Below, one piece after another: positions 47,701 through 59,359 of a DNA stretch of 64,000 nucleotides; position 1 is the first letter of the stretch, and every line of letters begins with the position of its first letter. Source of the DNA: Ehretia macrophylla (lineage: Eukaryota; Streptophyta; Magnoliopsida; Boraginales; Ehretiaceae); the NCBI GenBank assembly GCA_037974665.1, contig CM075764.1:78198325-78262324 (forward strand). The letters are read 5' to 3'. The position numbers were made by a program, and so were the translations under genes. Under the pieces are notes generated by a model. The model searched no databases and was not told where the DNA came from. It saw only the letters and a program-made list of their open reading frames with translations.

Positions 47701-49446
47701 ATGTTGGTACTTGTTTTCATGAGATATAATTGTATATATGCTATAACTGTGGGTGATTCTTTTGGGTGAGGTAAGGATGACTGAAGGAGCTCTCGGAAAT
47801 AGAGGTAGGCCATGATTTTGAATTATTATTATTCTAGTAGTTTATTAGTGAGATTCTAATTATTAAGTTTAAGGATTTTAGTCTCAGTTTAATGATTGAT
47901 CTTGATGTTCCTTTAGCGAGAGTGAAGTTGTTCTAGGAAATAACAATGTATTTTGGTGATTAGAGTGATTTTTCTTGCTGTGTGTGGCTTGTTATTACTT
48001 GGAGATGAGTCATAAGTAGAGGTTCTCTTGAGGTTGTGATCTTGCACTTTTGAAGTCTTCATTTGTGAATTTTATTTGGTAACTAATGATTCATCTTGTC
48101 TAGTGACTGGTTTCTTGAAGTATCTAAGTGTTTTGTTTTGGAGAGAGATAGATTATAGGATTTGATTTATTGGTGTTTAAGTATGTAGGTGGGACACCCT
48201 TCTTGTGCTTCATAATTCTATTGGTCTTATTATTCTCTTCTACTCTATTCTTACTTATTTGAAAGAGAGTTACACTTTTCTAGCCTATCAATTGTTTCTT
48301 GAAAGTTTGCTTATTAGATTAATGGATCCTATACTCATTTGACATTGTTTCTGTTCTTAACATTCATATTTGCTTCCTATAACAATGTCACTTATTGGAG
48401 TTAAGGTTTGAGACTTTTATATTTCATTCTATATCTCCAGCCATTGGTTTCAATATTTCATTTCATCCTATTAGTATTCATTTTAAAGTAATTTCTCCTT
48501 TGGTATACCATTTTACTTATTCAAATTTCACTGGCTTGATGTACTCCCTACTTAAGTACATCATTATCATTCTTGCTAATCCTTGTTAATCCTATTGTTT
48601 TGTTATTAAATCCTGAGCCATTACTTTGCTTGTAATTGCTCATTCAATGTACTCAGCACTGTCTTTTCTTATTTGTACTTCTTTGGTTATTGTGTGCTGA
48701 GATACTCATTATATTGCCACTTATATTTTCTATTGAATTAATCATCTCTTATTTCTTAATTTCATTTCGCCTCAAGTACAACTTATTTGTTGGTTCCGTG
48801 AACAATCATCGAGAATTGAAATGTTTACTTGTTTAGGAATGTTTGTTCAGCATACTCAGCACTGTTTTGACCCGTCATCGTCCTTTGTTCATACTTATTT
48901 AACTGATAGGTGCTGAGACACTCCTTATCTTAGTTATCATGCTTTCTTATTAAACTATTAGCCTCTTGATTTTCTAACTTGTTTGACCTCTTGTTCACTT
49001 GATTGTTGGCTCGAATATGACTTTTCATATCCTTATTTCCTTGTAAATTTCATAATAGGCATATTCTGACCAATGTCACTTTTGAGATATTCCCTTAATC
49101 AGTAATCATTCATGTTATCATGAATAAGTTTTTGAACCCTCGGGGTGTTCATAGAGCCCTTTTGTGTAGTAGGGGATGATTGATAAGTAGTGGTGTCATG
49201 CTAAGACCTTGGAGTTGCGATTTCTTCCATATGCAATATGATATTAGGTGGGAGTGAATTATGAATTGAGAATTGTTTTGGGAATTGTGATAATCATCTT
49301 GCAGTCAACAAAGTTTATTCTTTTGAGGTCTTTGTTTAGGTGTCATCCTAAGAGGTAAATGGGAACTAAGAGAAGTATTGTTAAAGTGTAACGATTGAGG
49401 ACTTAGTTGTCTGTCAGTTCGAGAATTGCGCGGATGTAATTGTTTT
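47701..49446 (+). other. Non-coding internal region of the non-autonomous element
   Basis: A short reading from the ATG near 47774 (MTEGALGNRGRP, then stop) may be a vestige of a gag start. No reverse transcriptase, integrase or protease motif is seen on either strand. An ACTCAGCAC...GTGCTGAGA inverted pair occurs twice (48651-48702 and 48854-48918). The frames at 48395-48836 have no recognisable domain. Confidence 0.6.
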
Positions 49447-49459
49447 AAGGGAGGAAGAA
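49447..49459 (+). other. Polypurine tract of the non-autonomous element
   Basis: AAGGGAGGAAGAA immediately before the 3' LTR. Confidence 0.8.
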
Positions 49460-52400
49460 TGTGAAACCCCAGATTTTACCTTTGCATAGAATTGCATGTT
49501 TTGACATGTTTATGTGTTATATAAGTTAGAATGCGCTAATTTTGTGATTTATATTCCTATTACATGCTATGTGTGCATTCATGAAATTTTCATCAAAATC
49601 GGCATCAGAAATTTTATCGTCAAGTTTTGTGAATAGTATTTTTGAAACACGTCCGCTATAATTTTGAAAATGGTCTTTTTAGTGTTTGAAAACCTAGTCC
49701 ATGGATATTAGTAGACCCGCGCTTGATAAAAATTGATTCTGAAACGGAATAGAAATTTAAATGGACTTTTCGGGCGAAAAATAGCATTTTTGAGCCAAAT
49801 AGTAATTTCTTCTAAACTCGATTCTTGTATTGACTTTCGTTGACCTAGTATATATTAATATAGATGTATTTATATGTGGTATTAAATGATTTTAGATTAA
49901 TTATGCATTCGAAAGACATTTGAAAATAAATAATATGACTTTTTATCTTCTTTTACAAAAATTGAGTTTTATACCCTAGTTGTATGTATATGTATGCATA
50001 TAAAATTTGTTGTCACCTAAATCTAGTTTACTAAATATAGTAAATATAGTAGTTACTTGTTTTTTAGCAAAATAGTCTAAAACAATTAAAAATCCTAAAA
50101 ACTAAATAAATGTTTCAACTTTGACTTTTACATTTTTGTTGACTTAAGCTATATAGTCATCAACACACACTAAAATAGCATTAAAACACCTCCAAAAACA
50201 CCTAGATGGCCGAAAATGCCAAGGGAAGCAAAGAGAAGCCATTTTTGTTTAAGTTTTCAAGTAATTTCCAAACACCCAAAGACAATATATCAACATTTTA
50301 AAGAAAAATCATACAAACTTCTAACAATCATAACTTACAATCTACTAATCCAACGAACTCCAAACCACTTTCTATCACTCACCCACACATGCAACTACAT
50401 TAGCCCCCTTGGAAACCAACCATAATCTATCCAAAACAAGCCCGTCAACCATAATTCCGCAATGCACTAAGGCTGAATTTTCCGAACTTTTGCCATGACA
50501 TCACAATAAAAAATTTGGCATTACAACATTACTACCCCGCAATTAACAAACTTTTAGAAGCAATAAGCAAGCAATTCCAACCACTACAACAACAATTATT
50601 CAACAATGAACTCAAAAACTAATTTTAATACCCGAAAAATAGAAATACATGCTACAACCGTTCAAAACTTAAATTAACACACATAAATGATCCTTGGCAT
50701 CCACTGAGCATTAATCTAACAACAATTTAACATTTCATCGGATAAAAATTTAATTATATGAAAATGACATAAAATAGCATTTTAAGATCTAGAATTTTTC
50801 TCACCTTTGATGCAAACTAAAGTTAGAAATAGGTAGAATGGATGCCCAACAAGCAAAATCAAGCTTTGAATGAAGTGATTTAGACTTGAATTGCAAAATC
50901 TATGAAGAAATTACTTGAAAACTTGAACAAAAATGGCTTCTCTTTGCTTCCCTTAGCATTTTCGGCCATCTAGGTATTTTTGGAGGTGTTTTTGTGCTAT
51001 TTTAGTGTGATGTCGGTGGATGCCAAGGATCATTTATCTGTATTTATATAAGTTTTGAACGGTTGTAGCATGTATTTCTATTTTTCGGGTATTAAAATTG
51101 GTTTTTGAGTTCATTGTTGAATAATTGTTGTTGTAGTGGTTGAAATTACTTGCTTATTGCTTCTAAAAGTTTTTTAATTGCGGGGTAGTAATGTTGTAAT
51201 GCCGAATTTTTTATTGTGATGTCGTGGCAAAAGTCCAGAAAATTCAGCCTTAGTGCATTGCGGAATTAGGGTTGTCGGGCTTGTTTTGGATGGATTATGG
51301 TTGGTTTCCGAGGGGGCTAATGTAGTTGCATGTGTGGGTGGGGGATAGAAAGTGGTTGGGGGTTCGTTGGATTAATAGATTGTAAATTATGATTGTTAGA
51401 AGTTTGTGTGATTTTTCTTTAAAATGTTTATATATTGTCTTTGGGTGTTTGGGTGGTGTTTGTTGTTGATTAGATTTGGGATTGAATGTGTGGTTTAATG
51501 CATGTGAGTTGGATGACCTACTTTGTCATCTAACTTAGTTGTTTAGTTACTAATTGATTAATTGATGTTATGTTGTTGAAATGTTGTTAACTAATTGATG
51601 ATTGATGCCGGGAGATAGGCAACCTACTTTTGTTGTCCTTCCGTGATATGAATGGTTATTATTATTGTCATGAGTCTTGATAAGTGTGTACCACCTCTCG
51701 AGCAGCATTGGGCTGTCGGGTTGATAACGGCATGACTATCATAGACTACCCCCAACTCGCATGGGCGGAGATTCCATGGAAGGAGGGGCTAGATGAGGTA
51801 CCTTGGTTGTGTGTTATGGGAGTTATAAGAAGATGGTTGAGATCGTGATGGCGTATGGAGCTATACCAACTAGAATATCATTTCTCAATTGAATGGTTAT
51901 TTATATGGTTTGAGATGAATTGTTGATGTTAATGATATTTAATGTGTGTTTACTACTCAAGGGATGATTTTCAAGGGGTATAGTAAAAGCTTTCAAAAGA
52001 TCTATCGAATCCTCACTGGGCTTGTTTTATATAAGCTCACTCTCATTCGTTTTCTGCATTCAGGTGTTACTGAGCTAGACTTTGTGTACGTTCCTCAGGA
52101 AGCTGAGTATGTGCCTTACGTGGACGAGTCTTATGTGTCGGAGTCTTTTCCATGAGTTTGTCTTAGCGTTTGTAATATGTTGTATTGTATAACTTACTTA
52201 AAGTTAAAGACTTATGTAATGCTAGTTTAGTAGTCTTTCTTTTGAACATGATTAGGTTGCTAGACTGTTTTATAATCTATTTTGCAAATGTATGATATGT
52301 CCTATGGTCGATGTTGGAACGGAGGCATATAACTTATGAATGAACTGATGAATGATTGTTTAATATATGGAAATGGTTGTGTTCATGTTGTTGAAACGGT

Positions 52401-52548
52401 TGTGGAGTTGTTGTTGATCTTTGGAGTTGGTTGTATGAAGTTATAAAGAATTGGTTTAGAGCCATGATGTACGTGTTACAATCGTTATACTGCCAAAATT
52501 CCGTTGCTTCCTGACTGATTGTAAGGGGGGTCGAGTTGAGGCGTGACA
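49460..52548 (+). repeat. 3' LTR of the non-autonomous element, internally rearranged
   Basis: 3089 bases, about 520 longer than the 5' LTR because of an inverted segment at 50264-51009 (separate entry). Outside that segment the order is the same as in the 5' LTR. Confidence 0.9.
50264..51009 (-). repeat. Inverted LTR segment inside the 3' LTR
   Basis: This stretch is the reverse complement of about 42888-43637 of the 5' LTR. Direct LTR sequence precedes it (up to the position matching about 42985) and resumes after it (from the position matching about 43193). As a result, about 90 bases at 50169-50267 are inverted at 50920-51008, and about 440 bases at 50268-50710 are inverted at 51011-51440, giving two overlapping inverted repeats. 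Confidence 0.88.
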
Positions 52549-53100
52549 CCTAATATTTCGTTGAATCTTCTACCTAGGATTATCCCGCTTACGCTGCAGC
52601 AGTCAGAATAGCTGCTAGATATGAGAAACGCAAAGCAAATCTATTTGGGGAACCGAGCAGCCCAGTAAACGACCACATCAGACGCAGAGTAAGGAATTTC
52701 AGAGACAGACTGTTTCAGTTGGTCAGAGTCAACAGCCGAGGCAGACTCAGAGTTATACCGGGCCTACTCAAACTCAGGCATAACCAATTCAGAGTCAGAA
52801 TCAGGGGTAGTCTCGTCCAGCTGTAGCACGATCTCAGCAGGGTAGTTCAGCTACCTCTTCTTATAGAGCTCCTACAGGAGGCACTGTTGCAAGACGTCAC
52901 CAGCAGTGCAGCTTCTGTTAGCCTCAGGGCCATACTGAGGAGAATTGTTGGAGGAAATTGAACAGGTGCACAGGTTGCGGGAGTGACCAGCACAGGGTTA
53001 AGGACTGCTTGAAATTCAAGAACACCAGAGGTCAGACATCTGGACAGGGTACTCAACCAGGGCACCAGCTGCAGCATCAGCACCACGGGGGCAGGCTCGA
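52549..53100 (+). pseudogene. Chromovirus gag, C-terminal part with two zinc knuckles
   Basis: Continues gag after the nested insertion. Two CCHC-type knuckles can be read at about 52911-53010: the first spans a stop codon just after its second Cys, the second is intact ([14 protein letters not shown]). A Gln-rich spacer precedes them. Several in-frame stops. Confidence 0.82.
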
Positions 53101-56100
53101 GTATTTGCCTTAGATGCAGAGGAGCTTCCTGATACGACTGCAGTTGTTGAAGGTACTTTTTTTCTCAATAATAAATCAGTTACAGTTTTAATTGATTCCG
53201 AGGCTACACACTCATTTATCACACCTATGTGCACACAATCTTCTACACTGAAAATTGATAAATTGCCTTATAAGATTGAGGTAGGTTCACCTATGGCCAC
53301 TAAAATTTTCCCTCAATCTGTGTGTAAAGCCTGTGAATTATGTATTAGGGGTCGAGTCCTTTCTATTGATTTGATTATCTTTCCTTTTAAGGACTTTGAA
53401 ATAATTCTGGGTATGGATTGGTTGGGTGAATATTATGCTTATCTAGATTGTAGAAGAAAAATTGTGAAACTAGAAATACCTAATCAACCTGTAATTGAGA
53501 TTATCGGTAGTCGTAAGTCTACGGGTACTTGCATAATTTCTTCTATTAAGGTGACTAAGATGTTGAGTAAAGGTTGTGATGCTTATTTGGCCTATTTGAT
53601 TAATCAACCTACGGATAAGCTGAAACTGAATGATGTGCCTATTGTGAGTGAGTTTCCGGGTGTGTTTCCTGAAGAGTTACCTGGGTTGCTGCCTGATAGA
53701 GAGATAGAGTTTGTGATTGATTTATTGTCAGGGACAACACCTATCTCTAGAACTCCGTATAGAATGGCTCCGCCTGAATTGCAGGAATTAAAAGTTCAGT
53801 TGCAGGGTTTACTTGAGAAGGGATTTATTCAGCTGAGTTCTTCGCCTTGGGGTGCACCAGTCTTATTTGTTAAAAAGAAGGACGGATCTATTCGCTTGTG
53901 TATTGATTATCGGGGTCTCAATCAGGTAAGTATCAAAAACAAATACCCATTGCCTTTAATTGAGGAGTTATTTGATCAATTGCAGGGTGCCAGGGTATTT
54001 TCTAAATTTGATCTAAGGCAGGGTTATTATTAGTTGAGGATCAAGAAAGATGATGTACCTAAAATTGCTTTCAGAACTCGTTATGGCCATTATGAGTTGT
54101 TCTGCCGTTTGGCTTGACTAATGCTCCCGCCACATTTATGGACTTAATGCAGAGGGTATTCCGTCCGTACCTGGACCAATTTGTGGTTATTTTTATTGAT
54201 GATATTCTTGTGTACTTTAAATCTGAGGCTGAGCACGAACAACATCTCAGGATTGCATTACAGGCTCTTCAAGAGCATAAATTGTTTGCAAAATTCAGCA
54301 AATGTGAGTTCTGGTTAAAGCAAGTTGCTTTTCTCGGTCATATTATCTCGTAGGATGGTATTTTTGTTGATCCGGCGAAGATTGAGGTTTTATTAGCTTG
54401 GAAACGGATTGAGACGGTTACAGAGATCCGTAATTTTCTGGGTTTAGCAGGTTATTATAGAAGATTTATCAAGGACTTCTCTAAAATTGCTAGACCTTTG
54501 ACTCAGCTTACTCAAAAGAAAGTTGTGTTTGATTGGAATGAGAAATGCGAGGCTAGATTCCAAGAATTGAAGAAAAGGTTAACCATGGCTTCTATTCTTG
54601 CTCTACCTGAGGGTACTGATAATCTGGCGATCTATAGTGATGCTTCTAAAGAAGGTTTAAGCTGTGTATTGATGCAGAATGGAAAGGTTATTGTATATGC
54701 CTCCAAGAAACTGAAACCCTATGAACTCAACTATCCAACGCACGATCTTGAGCTTGTGGCTATTATCTTTGACTAAAAGAAATGGCGTCACTATCTTTGG
54801 GGTAACAAATTTGAAATCTTTACAGATCATAAGAGTCTGAAATATCTGTTTTCGCAGAAAGAGTTGAACATGAGGCAAATACGGTGGCTAGAATTACTTG
54901 AGGACTATAACTGCACTATTAATTACCTGTCTGGTAAGGCCAATATTATTGCTGATGCTTTGAGCCGAAAGGCTACAATTGCTAGCTTGATTATAAAAAA
55001 TTGGGAGTTCATGGAAGAACTATGTTTATGGAAGCCCAAAACTTCAAATTCTGGTATTCAATTTGTAAGTTTGCAGATTCAATCTCTATTATTATCCAGG
55101 ATAAGAGAAGCTCAGCAAACTGATCAACAATTGTTGAAAATCCTAGAAAAGTCTAAAGGGGGAGAGCCGGACTTCAAACTGCATGATGATGACATTCTTA
55201 AATTCAAGGGCAGAATCTGTATTCCGAGTGAGCCAACTTTAAAGAAAGAAATTCTTGCAGCGGCTCACAGTTCTAAATACACTATCCATCTAGGTAGTAC
55301 AAAGATGTACAAAGATCTGAAACAGAACTTCTGGTGGAATAATATGAAAAGAGAGATTGTTGATTATGTGGCTAGATGCTTGACCTACCAGAAAGTTAAA
55401 GCTAAGCATTAGAGACCTGCAAGGTTATTGCAACCTTTGGCTATTCTTGAGTGGAAATGGGACCATATTACTATGGATTTCGTGTCAGACTTGCCAAGAT
55501 CTTCGAAAGGTAATGATTCGGTTTGGGTTGTTGTTGATAGGTTGACCAAGACTTCTCACTTTATTGCCACGAAGAAAACTGATTCTCTTGACAAACTGGC
55601 TGAGTTATATGTTGAGAATATTATTAGGCTTCACGGAATTCCAAAAAGTATTGTATCAGACAGAGATCCCAGATTCACATCTCAATTCTGGCCAAAGATT
55701 CAAAAGGCTTTGGGCACCACATTGAGCTTCAGTACATCTTATCACCCTCAAATTGACGGTCAATCTGAGAAAACTATCCTAATACTTGAGGATATGTTGC
55801 GAGCTTGTATTCTAGACTTCGGTAAGAGTTGGGAGATATACTAACCTCTTGCATAATTCACTTATAATAACAGTTACCAAGCTACTATTGGTATGGCACC
55901 GTATGAGGCACCGTATGAGGCACTGTATGGGCATAAATGCAGATCTCCTTTATATTGGGATGAGGTTGGTGAAATGAAAGCTATTGACCCTACTATACTA
56001 CCTGAGATGAACAAAATGATTGATAATGTGCAGCTTATCAAGAAGAGAATGCTTACAGCACAGAGTTGACAGAAAAGTTATGCAGATAGACGTCGTCGAG

Positions 56101-56713
56101 ATTTGGAGTTTCCCAAGGGTGATCGAGTGTTTCTGAAAATCTCTCCTTGGAAAGGTTTAATTCGGCATGTTAAAAGGGGTCAACTCAGTCCGAGATACGT
56201 GGGACCGTTTGAAATAACTGAGAAAGTTGGTGTTGTGGCTTATCGATTAGCTTTACCTCCTAGCTTGGGCAGAATTCATGACGTCTTTCATGTCTCTATG
56301 CTTCGAAAATATCAGCCAGATCTTTCTCATATTCTTGAGCCAGAACCGCTAGAAATCAGTGAGACTTTGACTTATACGGAGAAACCTCTTCGAGTCGTTG
56401 ATTGGAAGTTCAGGAGCTTAGAACTAAAAGCATCCCGATGGTTAAAATTCTGTGGGATCATCACGGGTTAGAGGATGCTACCTGGGAGAGAGAAGATCAG
56501 ATGCAAGATAGATGTCCTAAGTTGTTCGCCGAATCATGTAAGAATTGCGTGGATGCAATTAGTTTAAGGGGGGAGGGTGTGACGCCCGAGAACTTCACCG
56601 TACACCTATTAACTATTGCATCCACTATTTGTGCATCTTTATTGTGCAACTACTTGTTACTTCTGTGGTTACTATTTATTGTATTTTTCAACTATTTATT
56701 TTCTTCGAATTAA
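53101..56713 (+). pseudogene. Chromovirus pol: protease, RT, RNase H, integrase, chromodomain
   Basis: The protease active site reads DSEATHSF instead of DSGATHSF (about 53196-53220). Reverse transcriptase follows, with [20 protein letters not shown] (frame 53227-54033) and FIDDILVY (54114-54353). RNase H contains [13 protein letters not shown] and [10 protein letters not shown] (54498-54900). The integrase zinc region ends CLTYQ, with Tyr where Cys is expected, and the catalytic core is in frame 55428-55844 (MDFVSDLP, VSDRDPRF, GQSEKT). The C-terminus has a GPFEI domain and a chromodomain-like segment WDHHGLEDATWERED (56402-56713). In-frame stops occur at about 54033, 54353, 54774, 55410, 55842 and 56069; frameshifts near 54034-54113 and 56402-56471. 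The last frame runs through the purine tract into the LTR. Confidence 0.93.
56566..56577 (+). other. Polypurine tract of the chromovirus
   Basis: AAGGGGGGAGGG directly before the 3' LTR start TGTGACGCCC. Confidence 0.88.
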
Positions 56714-59073
56714 CATTTTTCTTAAATCATGTTAAGTATTTTAGGAATGAGAAAAATATGCACTTGAGCGATTAATGTTGAGACCATCCGTTTAGAAAAT
56801 GTTTGAATGAATCAAGTGAATAGTGTTACGTAGTCTAACTTTATATTTTAGCTAGCTAACATATAATTGCATCTTTAGACTTGTTTTAAACTAGTTTGAC
56901 TCACTTTATTGTCAACACACACACTCTAAAACATAACACAACTTATAATATATACTCAACACAACATATATAGCTCATAAGTTGACAAAAAAATAATAGA
57001 GGGGTGAATAGTGCCTGGAACCCGACAGCTCTAAAGGGGAAAATTTTGCACTTCAATCCTTGGTTTCAAGCCTTGGCAAGCTAGGAGCAAGTGGTTTAGG
57101 GAGTTTGAAAGCATCCTACGAGCTTCTACGCGCTTTGGTGAGGGATTTGCATATGTAGTTTGTATTTTTAAAATGTTGTAACTTTTTTGAGTTTGTAGAT
57201 TTTCTAGTAAATGCTTATGGTATGCTCAAATATGATATTATATGATGTATACATGATGTAGAGACCAAGGTTATGCCATTGTTTCGCTTTTTAAACGGTT
57301 AAATTCGATGGTTTGATTTTAGGGTGTGAATAGTGATGAATTTTTAGGGTTTTGTGAAATTGTGCGTTATAGCTCGATTCTTTGCTTCTAATAGGTACCT
57401 TAGATGTTAATAAAGTTAGATTAATAGCCCCGAGAGGTTGAATTGCTCAAAACTTGGCTAAAACATGAAATATGCGACTTTTAAAAAGGGGTTTCGGGGT
57501 TAATGCAAATCTGGGTTAATTTGGCCATCACATTTAGTGTTCTTAGGCTATATAGGTGCTAGAAATGCTTTTCTAAACCCCGGTTGAGTTCCGGTTAGGG
57601 AACTTATAGTACAAACTCACATAGGGGCAAACAGGGTTTTTTGTGGTAATTGCGGGCAATTGAGTAGTTTGGAGGGTCCTAAGGGTGCCATATTGGATAA
57701 TTAGAAGTATAGAATAGCCCGCTCACTTAACTAGAATATTAACTTGTGTTTGGAAGAAAAATGGCCTAAGTTACAAAAGGGAAAAAGTAGAAAATTGGTT
57801 GATTTGCACTTCTATGACCTTGTAAATGTTTCTTAGGTGTTTAAATGCACTTTTAAGTTAATTGTGAGCTTTTGGTAATGTTTTGAGAAAAATATGTGAT
57901 TTACCCCTTTGTGTTCATTTATTTAATTTCGTGATAATGCTTATATTCTAATTGTTTTCGAGGGCAACCTACTTTGTTGTCCCTTCTAAGTGTTATTTCT
58001 TTCAATGTTATTATCTTGTATGTTGTTTAAGTGCATTGCATAGTGGTTGCGCAACCATAGTGTCAGGGGCGGATGTATTGGATATCGGCTGGGCGGCGGT
58101 GGGCTTGCTAGTGGATATTCGATCTCCGTGCTCTAGTCCTTCACTCGCCTAGTCCGGAGTTTTCCAAGGGATGTTGGGTCATAGGATTCTCGGGGTACAT
58201 CTGGAGTACACCCACTGGAGTGATTGGGGTTTATGTTGGCGCATTGATCGAGGTTCGTAGATCGAGGTTCGTGATTGAAGATCAAGTGAAGTCTGGAGTG
58301 TTGGGGTTAAAGTGTTTGTATCCTTTTAATGTGTAGTTTCTGTATTTCAATTGTTCTTTAGTTACTTCTAATGCTTATTTGTATTAACTGTTGCATTGCA
58401 CGCCTCGATAGTCTTTATCCCTCACTGGGCAATTGTGGTTGCTCATACCTCGCTAACATATTTCAGGAGGTGCTGAGGTTGAACCCTAGCTTGATTTAGT
58501 TGAGGGTGAGGAGCAGGAGGTGCAGGAGGAGCAGTTACCTTAGTTGTTGTGTCTGTTTGCTTGAGGTGGAGGTGCTTCTTGTTGGATTTTATGTGAAAAC
58601 TTGTTGTACTGCTTTGTGTTCTATTTTGGAGCCTTTGGGCTTATGTATATATTTGTGCGTCTGTAAGCTTGTAAGTTAGATGGAAGTAGTATGAGTGATG
58701 AAACTATGACATATAATAACTTATATTTCTGCTTCTACTTGTATTGCATGCTTGGGTGTGATTCAATGGTTAAATGGTTGGCTTTAGTTCTTAAGAATGT
58801 TTAATTGCTAATATGGAGTGGTATGATAAGCGAATGAAAGACAAGGATTCTATGGATGTTGCTTGCATGCCTGTATGTATTTATATTGTCTTGTATTGCT
58901 TAAGGCTCGGATGGCCTTGAAGTTGGGAGTTAGCTGGAATTGGAGTTCTAGTTGTATTTGTGGCCTTATTGAATTTTTTCAGGTTTTTAGAAAGTCCAAG
59001 GTACAGAGTAGACTCTGTCCATTTGTCGGGTCTGGACTTAACCTTTAGTGTAGGGTTGGGTCAGGGCGTGACA
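56578..59073 (+). repeat. 3' LTR of the chromovirus
   Basis: 2496 bases. The block matching 40321-40335 is GTACATCTGGAGTAC at 58195-58209, with CCGG changed to CTGG. Followed by the target duplication AAAGC at 59074-59078. Confidence 0.93.
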
Positions 59074-59359
59074 AAAGCGCTTACCACTAGGCTAAAATCT
59101 TAAGCTTTTAGCAGAGATGTAACATTATTTCCTTATTGTCGCAGTGTAGAGCCCTGCATCTATAACGTGATACGGGCGGGTCTGAGGGGCTTCATAGTGC
59201 ATACACCATACACTGGCAGGTTGGTCTGTCAAGCACCGATATTGTTCTTACTGCAATAGTGAATCTATAAGGGTGATCGCTGGCCCTCTAAAAGGCCAAC
59301 AATCTTCATCACAGCAACACCTGGGGGATTTGGACTTGCAACCCCGCTCTGATACCACT
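59074..59359 (-). other. Leader and primer-binding site of the Sirevirus element
   Basis: On the - strand the primer site TGGTATCAGAGC lies at 59357-59346, two or three bases from the 5' LTR, followed by untranslated leader that continues at 38697-38633 on the other side of the gypsy insertion, up to the gag ATG at 38632. Confidence 0.85.

Larger units (their letters stand above)
42180..52548 (+). mobile_element. Non-autonomous long-LTR gypsy-like element (LARD type) nested in chromovirus gag
   Basis: LTRs at 42180-44747 and 49460-52548 both start TGTGAAACCCC and end GTTACA/GTGACA. The target duplication is CCTGA (42175-42179) versus CCTAA (52549-52553), one transition. A perfect initiator-Met primer site and a purine tract are present, but the 2.3 kb of internal DNA left after removing the solo LTR at 44901-47300 has no gag or pol domain. 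The last 40 bases before the 3' LTR resemble the same place in the chromovirus, so a chromovirus-type partner may supply the proteins. Confidence 0.88.
38703..59073 (+). mobile_element. Tekay-like Ty3/gypsy chromovirus, inactive, with a nested insertion in gag
   Basis: LTRs of 2483 and 2496 bases start TGTGAYGCCCGAGAACTTC and end GGGCGTGA(C/G)A. A perfect target duplication AAAGC lies at 38698-38702 and 59074-59078. A primer site for initiator-Met tRNA, gag with two zinc knuckles, protease, RT, RNase H, integrase and a C-terminal chromodomain-like segment follow in the gypsy order; the chromodomain puts it among chromoviruses and the long LTRs suggest the Tekay/Del lineage. Without the nested element (42180-52548) it would be about 10 kb. 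It inserted in the leader of the Sirevirus in opposite orientation. Confidence 0.93.
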
